A stretch of 13,245 bases of DNA, taken from positions 466 to 13,710 of the forward strand of contig DQED01000311.1 in assembly GCA_003525525.1 (NCBI GenBank), given 5' to 3'. A program made the position numbers and the translations under genes. The notes beneath the pieces are model-generated. The model was not told the DNA's origin and did no database searches. It saw nothing but the letters and a program-made list of their open reading frames with translations. Position 1 is the first letter of the stretch. Each line of letters opens with the position of its first letter. Origin of the DNA: Desulfovibrio sp. (GTDB lineage Bacteria; Desulfobacterota; Desulfovibrionia; Desulfovibrionales; Desulfovibrionaceae). Below, piece by piece: positions 7,826 through 13,245 of this stretch.

Positions 7826-8632
7826 CTAGAACTGCCCCTTGGGCCAGAACAGGAACACCGCCGCGGCCAGCGCCAGTCGGTACCAGGCGAAGGGCCGCAA
7901 GGACACCCGCTTGACCAGGACGATGAACGTCTTGACCGCGACCAGGGCCGAGAGGAAGGAAACCACGAAGCCGATGCCGAGTATCCCCATGTCGTCGGCG
8001 GAAAAAAGCGCCGCACTCTTGTAGAAGTCGTAGAGCGTGGCCGCGAACATCAGCGGCACGGCGGCTATAAACGAGTATTCGGCGGCCAGGCTCCGCTTGG
8101 CCCCGAGCAGCATGCCGCCCATGATCGTCGCGGCGGAGCGCGAAAAGCCCGGCCACAGCGCCAGGCACTGGAAGCAGCCGATGCCGAACGCCAGCGCCGG
8201 CGTCATTTCGTCGAGGGTGTAGAAGCGGTCGCGTTTGCTGCGCGATTCCACCCAGAAGATCATGAGCGCGCCGACGGCCAGAGCCAGGGCGACCGTCACC
8301 GGGCCGAACAGGTGCGCCTTGATGGTCTTGCGCGCGGCAAAGCCGACCAGTCCCGCCGGCAACGACGTAAGAAAGAGCAGCCAGATCCCGCGTAGTCCCG
8401 AAAAGGCGTGCAGGGCCTTGGGCGAGACGAGCCACCAGAAGCGTTTCCAATACAGGACGACCACGGCCAGGATGGCTCCGAGCTGGATGATGACGTCGAA
8501 GCTGTCGGCCTTCTCGCCCGTGAAGCCGAGGAGGTGGCCGACGAGGATGAGGTGGCCGGTGGAGGAAACGGGCAGAAATTCCGTGGCTCCCTCGACGAGG
8601 CCAAGGACGGTGGCGGCGATGGATTCAGTCAT
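7826..8632 (-). CDS. uppP: Undecaprenyl-diphosphate phosphatase (BacA/UppP family)
   Basis: This 268-residue polytopic inner-membrane enzyme removes a phosphate from undecaprenyl diphosphate. It thereby recycles the lipid carrier for peptidoglycan and surface polysaccharides; overexpression in other bacteria gives bacitracin resistance. The first catalytic motif is intact, with E14 and E18 in LVEGATEFLPVSSTGHL together with S24 and H27. The second motif, PGFSRSAAT, is at 161-169 with R165. The length matches the family (about 265-275) and several hydrophobic helices are evident. The ATG at 8632 gives the standard N terminus (MTESIAATVLGLVEG), with a weak GGAG upstream. It is transcribed away from the small gene at 8744, sharing a 111-base intergenic region. 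Downstream, on the same strand, lie a tRNA and the SGNH envelope hydrolases, though each has its own promoter-like sequence. Confidence 0.97.
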   Translation of the reverse strand: MTESIAATVLGLVEGATEFLPVSSTGHLILVGHLLGFTGEKADSFDVIIQLGAILAVVVLYWKRFWWLVSPKALHAFSGLRGIWLLFLTSLPAGLVGFAARKTIKAHLFGPVTVALALAVGALMIFWVESRSKRDRFYTLDEMTPALAFGIGCFQCLALWPGFSRSAATIMGGMLLGAKRSLAAEYSFIAAVPLMFAATLYDFYKSAALFSADDMGILGIGFVVSFLSALVAVKTFIVLVKRVSLRPFAWYRLALAAAVFLFWPKGQF

Positions 8633-8691
8633 GACGGGCGCGTTCTCCGAGGACGATTTATCCCGGCGGTGCTATCCCACAGGCAGGCAAG

Positions 8692-8720
8692 TTGCAAGCG
8701 GGCGCGGCCTCGTGTATGCC
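8692..8720 (+). promoter_or_regulatory. Weak candidate promoter for the small ORF at 8744
   Basis: TTGCAA (8692-8697), a 17-base spacer and TATGCC (8715-8720) lie upstream of the small gene. The -10 element keeps only the TAT of the consensus, so this is a weak call. The predicted start near 8727 would fall just ahead of the ribosome-binding site. Confidence 0.3.
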
Positions 8721-8732
8721 TTGCCCCTGAGC

Positions 8733-8739
8733 AAGGAGG
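8733..8739 (+). promoter_or_regulatory. Strong Shine-Dalgarno site, partly inside a hairpin
   Basis: AAGGAGG ends four bases before the ATG at 8744 and fixes that start against the longer open frame reaching back to 8408. CCTTGC (8719-8724) can pair perfectly with GCAAGG (8731-8736) around a six-base loop, which would bury the first half of this site. Confidence 0.75.
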
Positions 8740-8743
8740 CCCG

Positions 8744-8935
8744 ATGACCACCATCATGCCCCAGGGCGAGTTGTTGCGCCGCGCCGTCAAATGGATCGAC
8801 GGCCAGCGCGAGCTGACGGGGGAGCCCGTGTCCGCGCTGATCAACAAGGCGGCCATGAATTTCAACATGAGCCCCAAGGATGCGGAGTTCCTGGTCGGTT
8901 TCTTCAAGGAACGGGAGGAGTCTCCCCGGAACTGA
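8744..8935 (+). CDS. Small protein of unknown function, 63 residues
   Basis: I do not recognise this protein by family. It begins MTTIMPQGELLRRAVKW and is soluble and probably mostly helical, with no signal peptide, membrane segment or cysteine. Its second half reads NMSPKDAEFLVGFFKE. The start is well supported by AAGGAGG at optimal spacing, the best ribosome-binding site in the window, which argues for real and efficient translation. The open frame continues upstream only because it runs antisense to uppP. The last 32 bases overlap the 3' end of the convergent engB gene, so the C-terminal residues are encoded opposite engB's own C-terminal codons. It sits between uppP (divergent) and engB (convergent), so it appears to be a single-gene unit. 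The composition would fit a small adaptor or regulator, but no role can be assigned. Confidence 0.75.
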   Translation: MTTIMPQGELLRRAVKWIDGQRELTGEPVSALINKAAMNFNMSPKDAEFLVGFFKEREESPRN

Positions 8936-9533
8936 AGGCGGCTTCGGCCAGGATCCGGCACAGCGCTTCCCGGCCAAGGCCGGTCTTGCCGGAAAACAGG
9001 ATCGGCGGGAAGGCGGGGCGCGCCAGCTCCCGCCACTCTTTTTTCCGGGCTTCCCGGTCGCGCTGCTTGCACTTGTCGGCTTTGGTCAGCACCAGGATCA
9101 AAGGGATGCGCCGGACGCGCAGCCAGTCGACCAGCTCAATGTCCAGACGCTGGGGCGGCAGGCGGCAGTCGACCAGGGCGACCACGGCCCGCAACAGGTT
9201 CGTCTTGCGCAGGTAGGCCTCGATGAGCTTGGCCCATTTTTCCCGCTCCCCCATGGAACAGCGGGCGTAGCCGTAGCCCGGCAGATCGACCAGGCAATAG
9301 CCGGCGGTCCGGGACTGGTAGAAGTTGATGCTGCGGGTCTTGCCGGGCGTGGCGCTGATCTTGGCCAGGGCCTTGCGACCGCCCAGGCAGTTGACCAGCG
9401 TCGATTTGCCGACGTTGGAGCGACCGGCCAGGGCGATCTGCGGCGCGTCGAGCGCCGGCAGCTGCTCCGACAGGTAGGCCGTGGCGAGAAGCTCCAGGTC
9501 CAGTTCCGTTCTCTGTTGCGCCGTGGTATCCAT
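8904..9533 (-). CDS. engB: Ribosome-biogenesis GTP-binding protein YihA/YsxC (EngB)
   Basis: This 209-residue cytoplasmic TRAFAC-class GTPase belongs to a family that assists assembly of the large ribosomal subunit and is essential in many bacteria. All G motifs are visible: G1 GRSNVGKST (37-45), the G2 threonine in SATPGKTRSINF (T66 region), G3 DLPGYG (83-88) and G4 TKAD (150-153), with a G5-like SGKTG near the C terminus. The start at 9533 (MDTTAQQRTELDL) gives the normal short N-terminal extension. The frame stays open to 9656, but that start would lie inside aroQ on the other strand. No Shine-Dalgarno precedes 9533. A TTGACG box lies 17 bases before a poor -10 (CACAAC) ending six bases before the ATG, so a leaderless transcript is possible but weakly supported. 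It is divergent from aroQ across 73 bases, and its 3' end overlaps the small gene by 32 bases. Confidence 0.95.
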   Translation of the reverse strand: MDTTAQQRTELDLELLATAYLSEQLPALDAPQIALAGRSNVGKSTLVNCLGGRKALAKISATPGKTRSINFYQSRTAGYCLVDLPGYGYARCSMGEREKWAKLIEAYLRKTNLLRAVVALVDCRLPPQRLDIELVDWLRVRRIPLILVLTKADKCKQRDREARKKEWRELARPAFPPILFSGKTGLGREALCRILAEAAFSSGETPPVP

Positions 9534-9606
9534 TGCGGCGTTGTGACCGGCTCCGCGCGCGCCGTCAAGGCCGGCGCTTCCGGGGCCTGACTTTAAGGAA
9601 GACAGT

Positions 9607-10080
9607 ATGCGCAAGGTCAGACTGCTTGTGTTAAACGGCCCCAACCTCGGCTTCATCGGCGTGCGCCAGCCCGAGATCTACGGGCGCCGCACCATAGAGG
9701 ATCTCCCGGACATGGTGGCCGAGATGCTCGGCCCGGACGCCGCGAGCCTGGAACTGCAATTCCACCAGGCCAACAGCGAAGGCCACTGCATCGACCGGCT
9801 GGAACAGGCCTGGAAGGACGGCCTCGACGGCGTCGTGCTCAACGCAGGGGCCTACACCCATACGAGCCTGGCCCTGGCCGACTGCCTGGCCTGGATCGGC
9901 ATCCCCTGCGTCGAGGTCCATATCTCCAACATCTTCGCCCGCACCGACGAGCCGCTTCGGCAAAAAAGCATCATCGGCAGAAACTGCATCGGCTGCATCG
10001 CCGGTTTCGGACTCACCGGATACGCCCTGGCCGTCCTGGCCCTGTGGCGGCACATCACCGACAATCCAAACTTCATGTGA
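9607..10080 (+). CDS. aroQ: 3-dehydroquinate dehydratase, type II
   Basis: This 157-residue cytoplasmic enzyme converts 3-dehydroquinate to 3-dehydroshikimate, the third step of the shikimate pathway; type II enzymes form dodecamers. Key signatures are the N-terminal [10 protein letters not shown], then R20 and catalytic Y25 in GVRQPEIYG on the active-site lid, SEGH at 57-60, N79 in [10 protein letters not shown], and E103/H105 in VEVHISN. R112 and R118 follow for substrate binding. Length is slightly above the usual 145-150. The final [14 protein letters not shown] matches the family C-terminal helix. The ATG at 9607 follows AAGGAAG with good spacing. It is the first gene of the aroQ-efp-ftsK run, with only 10 bases to efp, a pairing also seen in other bacteria. 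No convincing promoter was found in the 73-base gap to engB. Confidence 0.97.
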   Translation: MRKVRLLVLNGPNLGFIGVRQPEIYGRRTIEDLPDMVAEMLGPDAASLELQFHQANSEGHCIDRLEQAWKDGLDGVVLNAGAYTHTSLALADCLAWIGIPCVEVHISNIFARTDEPLRQKSIIGRNCIGCIAGFGLTGYALAVLALWRHITDNPNFM

Positions 10081-10090
10081 AGGAGCGACA

Positions 10091-10648
10091 ATGCTTTCGA
10101 CCACCGACTTCCGCCGGGGACTGAAAATCGAAATGGACGGCGTGCCCTATGAAATCGTCGATTTCCTGCACGTCAAGCCGGGCAAGGGCGGTGCGTTCAT
10201 CCGCACCAAGCTCAAGAACATGATCAATGGCCGGGTCGTGGAAAACACCTTTCGTTCCGGCGAAAAGATGGTCAAGCCCGACCTCGAGAGCAAGGAGATG
10301 CAGTACCTTTACCGCGAAGGCGAGGAATACGTCTTCATGGACATGGAGAGCTACGAGCAGCTGCATGTGGGCGCGGGGCCGCTCGGCGAAAAGGGCGGCT
10401 ACCTCAAGGACGGCATGGAACTCAAGATGCTGCTCTACAAGGGCGCGCCCCTGGATGTGGACCTGCCGGCCTCGGTCGTGCTCGAAATCAAGGACACCGA
10501 GCCCGGGGTCAAGGGCGACACGGTCAGCGGCGCGACCAAGCCGGCCGTGGTCGAAACGGGCATCACGGTCCTCGTGCCGCTTTTCATCAACACCGGCGAC
10601 AAGATCAAGGTGGATACCCGCACGGGCGGCTACATCGGCAGGGAATAG
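10091..10648 (+). CDS. efp: Translation elongation factor P
   Basis: This 185-residue cytoplasmic factor binds the ribosome between the P and E sites and relieves stalling at consecutive prolines. The N-terminal KOW-like domain begins [17 protein letters not shown]. The modification loop [10 protein letters not shown] places K32 at the tip, the residue that other bacteria lysylate, rhamnosylate (as Arg) or hydroxylate. A Lys here fits the EpmA/EpmB-type or unmodified classes. The two OB domains follow, with the family signature near the C terminus ([18 protein letters not shown] and [19 protein letters not shown]). The length is typical (185-190). AAGGAG lies seven bases before the ATG at 10091. 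The 10-base spacing from aroQ implies cotranscription. The downstream FtsK has Pro-rich repeats (PEPEPEPEFE; KPAAPKPARPAPRPA) that are plausible EF-P-dependent sites, which is inference. Confidence 0.98.
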   Translation: MLSTTDFRRGLKIEMDGVPYEIVDFLHVKPGKGGAFIRTKLKNMINGRVVENTFRSGEKMVKPDLESKEMQYLYREGEEYVFMDMESYEQLHVGAGPLGEKGGYLKDGMELKMLLYKGAPLDVDLPASVVLEIKDTEPGVKGDTVSGATKPAVVETGITVLVPLFINTGDKIKVDTRTGGYIGRE

Positions 10649-10658
10649 CGTCGCGCCT

Positions 10659-10682
10659 GCGGGAAACCACCGTGTTTCCCGC
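10659..10682 (+). other. Strong hairpin between efp and ftsK without a T run
   Basis: GCGGGAAAC (10659-10667) and GTTTCCCGC (10674-10682) form a perfect nine-pair stem with the six-base loop CACCGT, beginning 10 bases after the efp stop. No T tract follows, so it is not a canonical intrinsic terminator. It may attenuate read-through, stabilise the upstream message or bind a regulator. It lies just before the first possible ftsK ATG (10691). Confidence 0.55.
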
Positions 10683-10720
10683 CGCGCGCCATGCGAAAAC
10701 CTGCTTCCAGAAGCGCAATA

Positions 10721-13210
10721 ATGGGAAGTGCCGCACGCAATAACGGCAAGGACGCCGGAAAGGGCGGGCAGCCGGGCTTCCGGGTCACCCGGGAGATCGT
10801 GGGACTGGCCGCCTTTTTCCTGGCCGTTTTTCTCTGCGTCGCCCTGTACACGTACAATGCGGGCGACCCGGGGTTCAACCAGTCCGTCTCGGCCCGACGC
10901 GGCGTGGCCAACAAGGCCGGGCTGGTCGGGGCCTACCTTGGCGGCCTGCTCGCCGAATCCTTCGGCGTCTGGGCCTACCTCATCCCCTGCTGGATCGTCT
11001 GGCGCAGCCTGCGCCTGTTCGCGCCGCGCCTGAAGCTGCCGTTCTGGCGCGGGACCGGGGCCTTTTTCCTGTCCCTGGTCCTGCTCGCCTTTCTGGGATC
11101 GTCCTGGGGACTTTTCGGTTTGAGCCTCGGCAACGTCCGGGGCGGGGGCGGGGTCGGCAGGTCGCTTTTCGAGTTCTTCAACCATTACCTGAGTGTTTTC
11201 GGAGCCTATTTCTTTCTGGGCTGCGCCCTGGTGGCCGCGGTGCAGCTGACCTTCGGCCTGACCTGGAGCAATTTCTGGCAGCCGGTCATGGCCGTCCTCA
11301 ACGAGCAGTGCTGGCGCTGTCTCGACGCCTGGAGCGCCTGGCGCGAACGCCGCGCCGAGGCCAGGGCGGAGCGGGAAGCGCAGCGTCCGGCCAAGCCCCG
11401 CGCCCCCGAGCCGGAACCCGAGCCCGAATTCGAGCTCGACGGGGAGGAGATCGCCCCGGCGGCCAAGCCCAAGGCGCGCCCCGCGCGCGAAAAGGCCAAG
11501 GCGGCCAAGGATCCGGAGACGACCGTCGCGCCGGCGGCCAAGCCCGTGCCTGTCGCGGCCCCGGCCAAGGAACCGACCGAGGCCGTGGACCGCTTCCTCG
11601 ATGCCATCGTGCACCAGGTGCGCACGGACGAGCCCGCGCCAAAGGCCGGCGCGAAACCCGCGCACGAGGACCCCTCGCCCATGCAGAACGTGGCCCCGGC
11701 CCCCGCAAAACCGGCCGCGCCGAAACCGGCCAGACCCGCGCCCAGGCCCGCAGCCAAATCCGGCGACATGATACCGACGCTTGACCTGCTCAGCGTGCCG
11801 CCCGCGACCGGCAACGCGCCCGTCGATCCCGAGGTTTGCCGCCGCCAGGCCGAGAGCCTCATCACCTGCCTCAATGACTTCGGCATTCAGGGCGAGGTCA
11901 TGCGCGTGGTGCCCGGGCCGGTCGTCACCATGTTCGAGGTCAAGCCCGCGCCCGGCGTCAAGATCAGCCGCATCGTCGGCCTTTCCGTGGACCTGGCCCT
12001 GGCCATGAAGGCCCTGGCCGTGCGCATCGAAGGCCCCATCCCGGGCAAGGACACGGTGGGCGTCGAGATCCCCAACGCCAAGCGCCAGACCGTCTATTTC
12101 CGCGAGGTACTCGACACCGAGGCCTTCCGCGCCTCGCCGTCCAAGCTGACGCTCGCCATCGGCAAGGACATCCAGGGCCGGCCGCAGGTGGCGGACCTCG
12201 CGCGCATGCCGCACCTTCTCGTGGCCGGCGCCACGGGCTCGGGCAAGAGCGTGTGCATCAACGGCATCCTGCTCTCGATCCTCTACAAGGCCACGCCCGA
12301 CGAGGTGAAGCTCCTGCTCGTCGATCCCAAGCGCATCGAACTCTCGGTCTACAACGATCTGCCCCATCTCGTGCATCCGGTCGTGACCGAGACGGCCATG
12401 GCCAAATCCGCCCTGGACTGGGCCGTGGCCGAGATGGACCGGCGCTACGAGGCCATGGCGCTCCTTGGCGTGCGCAACATCGCCGGCTACAACGAAAAGC
12501 TCGAGAAAATGGGCGACAAGCGCCCCGACGAACTGGCCGAGCTCGAGCCCCTGCCCTATCTCGTCATCGTCATCGACGAGCTGGCCGACCTCATGATGAC
12601 CGCGGCCAAGGAAGTGGAAGTCAGCATCGTGCGCCTGGCCCAGCTGGCCCGCGCCGCCGGCATCCACCTGATCCTGGCCACCCAGCGCCCGAGCGTGGAC
12701 GTGGTCACGGGGCTGATCAAGGCCAACTTCCCCACGCGCATCGCCTTCCAGGTGACGAGCAAGCACGATTCGCGCACCATCCTCGACGCCGTGGGCGCGG
12801 AATACCTGCTGGGACGCGGCGACATGCTCTTCAAACCCAGCGGCGGCAAGACCGTGCGCATGCACGGGGCCTTCGTCTCCGACGAGGAAACCGCCGCCGT
12901 GGTCGAACACTGGAAGAGCCACGCCGCGCCGAGCTACCGCCTCGATTTCAGCGAATGGCAGAAGGACGGCAACGGCGGCGGAGGGGAACTCGGCGGCGAA
13001 GGCGGCGACGACACCGCTTCCGACGCGGTCTACCCGCAAGCCGTGGAATTCGTCATGGAGCAGGGCAAGGCCTCCATTTCGCTGATCCAGCGGCGCTTCC
13101 GCATCGGCTTCAACCGGGCCGCCCGCTTCATCGAACAAATGGAGCGCGACGGCCTCCTCGGCCCCCAGGAAGGCAGCAAGCCCCGGTCGGTTATTCGGAA
13201 CAAAGAGTAA
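10721..13210 (+). CDS. ftsK: DNA translocase FtsK/SpoIIIE family
   Basis: This hexameric septal motor pumps chromosome ends across the closing division site and aids dimer resolution. From ATG 10721 it has 829 residues. Four membrane helices lie at about 26-45, 68-93, 112-130 and 157-180. An Ala/Pro/Lys-rich linker runs from about 208 to 348. The motor follows, with Walker A GATGSGKS (503-510), the VDPKRIELS block, Walker B VIVIDELADL (D619/E620) and LATQRPSVDVVTGLIKANF. The C-terminal gamma winged-helix domain (about 768-829; YPQAVEFV ... SLIQRRFRIGFNRAARF) reads polar DNA motifs in relatives. The size is close to SpoIIIE (787) and far below E. coli FtsK (1329). An upstream ATG at 10691 would add ten residues but abuts a hairpin and lacks a ribosome-binding site. 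AGAAG lies seven bases before 10721, so I prefer that start. It is probably cotranscribed with efp. Confidence 0.97.
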   Translation: MGSAARNNGKDAGKGGQPGFRVTREIVGLAAFFLAVFLCVALYTYNAGDPGFNQSVSARRGVANKAGLVGAYLGGLLAESFGVWAYLIPCWIVWRSLRLFAPRLKLPFWRGTGAFFLSLVLLAFLGSSWGLFGLSLGNVRGGGGVGRSLFEFFNHYLSVFGAYFFLGCALVAAVQLTFGLTWSNFWQPVMAVLNEQCWRCLDAWSAWRERRAEARAEREAQRPAKPRAPEPEPEPEFELDGEEIAPAAKPKARPAREKAKAAKDPETTVAPAAKPVPVAAPAKEPTEAVDRFLDAIVHQVRTDEPAPKAGAKPAHEDPSPMQNVAPAPAKPAAPKPARPAPRPAAKSGDMIPTLDLLSVPPATGNAPVDPEVCRRQAESLITCLNDFGIQGEVMRVVPGPVVTMFEVKPAPGVKISRIVGLSVDLALAMKALAVRIEGPIPGKDTVGVEIPNAKRQTVYFREVLDTEAFRASPSKLTLAIGKDIQGRPQVADLARMPHLLVAGATGSGKSVCINGILLSILYKATPDEVKLLLVDPKRIELSVYNDLPHLVHPVVTETAMAKSALDWAVAEMDRRYEAMALLGVRNIAGYNEKLEKMGDKRPDELAELEPLPYLVIVIDELADLMMTAAKEVEVSIVRLAQLARAAGIHLILATQRPSVDVVTGLIKANFPTRIAFQVTSKHDSRTILDAVGAEYLLGRGDMLFKPSGGKTVRMHGAFVSDEETAAVVEHWKSHAAPSYRLDFSEWQKDGNGGGGELGGEGGDDTASDAVYPQAVEFVMEQGKASISLIQRRFRIGFNRAARFIEQMERDGLLGPQEGSKPRSVIRNKE

Positions 13211-13223
13211 AGAGTTTAGACCA

Positions 13224-13245
13224 ATGCCTCCGGCGGCCAGGAGGG
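13224..13245. repeat. Start of a GCCTCCGGCGGCC-type palindromic repeat, cut by the window edge
   Basis: Fourteen bases past the ftsK stop, ATGCCTCCGGCGGCC is followed by AGGAGGG. CCTCC (13227-13231 region) can pair with GGAGG (13240-13244). I recall closely similar GCCTCCGGCGGCC sequences as dispersed intergenic elements after genes in Desulfovibrio genomes, often followed by a G/C-rich hairpin acting as a terminator. Only the left part lies in the window, so this identification is tentative. Confidence 0.4.

Noticed and set aside
9534..9656. Extended N terminus of EngB back to ATG 9656
   Set aside because: It would overlap the aroQ start on the other strand by 50 bases and add 41 residues not typical of the family.
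10073..13138. Open frame of 1021 codons on the minus strand
   Set aside because: It lies antisense to ftsK and efp, is His/Gly/Asp/Arg-rich with no recognisable domain, and exists because high G/C at third positions removes stops from the opposite strand. The plus-strand genes carry clear family motifs.

Overview
The window is about 13 kb of GC-rich bacterial chromosome with dense, short-gap gene packing. The gene set, the strong G/C third-position bias, and a GCCTCCGGCGGCC-type palindrome beginning at the right edge suggest a high-GC sulfate reducer of the Desulfovibrionaceae (Desulfovibrio/Solidesulfovibrio type). This is inference from style and gene content; no 16S rRNA or other taxonomic marker is present.

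Layout. (1) 1-1203 (+): the 3' part of an NtrC-class sigma-54-dependent response regulator, cut by the window edge and followed by a plausible intrinsic terminator. (2) 1401-4424 (+): a 1007-residue membrane hybrid sensor kinase with a LytS-type 5TM sensor, two PAS domains, a GAF-like domain, HisKA, HATPase and a receiver. (3) 4421-7542 (-): three tandem paralogous SGNH/GDSL hydrolases, each addressed differently to the envelope: a signal-peptide protein, a membrane-anchored protein, and a probable lipoprotein with a C-terminal LysM domain. The last one converges on the kinase, and both stop codons lie in one CTAG. (4) 7663-7739 (-): a CAU-anticodon tRNA with its own promoter and terminator. 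(5) 7826-8632 (-): uppP, undecaprenyl-diphosphate phosphatase. (6) 8744-8935 (+): a 63-residue unknown protein with a strong Shine-Dalgarno site, overlapping the 3' end of (7) 8904-9533 (-): engB/yihA, a ribosome-assembly GTPase. (8) 9607-13210 (+): aroQ, efp and ftsK in a probable operon, covering shikimate pathway, translation elongation and chromosome segregation.

Functionally the right half is housekeeping. The left half is signalling plus cell envelope. uppP recycles the lipid carrier for peptidoglycan and polysaccharides, and the SGNH trio probably trims or edits acyl groups on an envelope glycan, with LysM pointing to peptidoglycan. I found no CRISPR array, transposase, phage gene or defence system. 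The most unusual item is the SGNH triplet, together with its promoter, which would produce a leaderless or nearly leaderless message.
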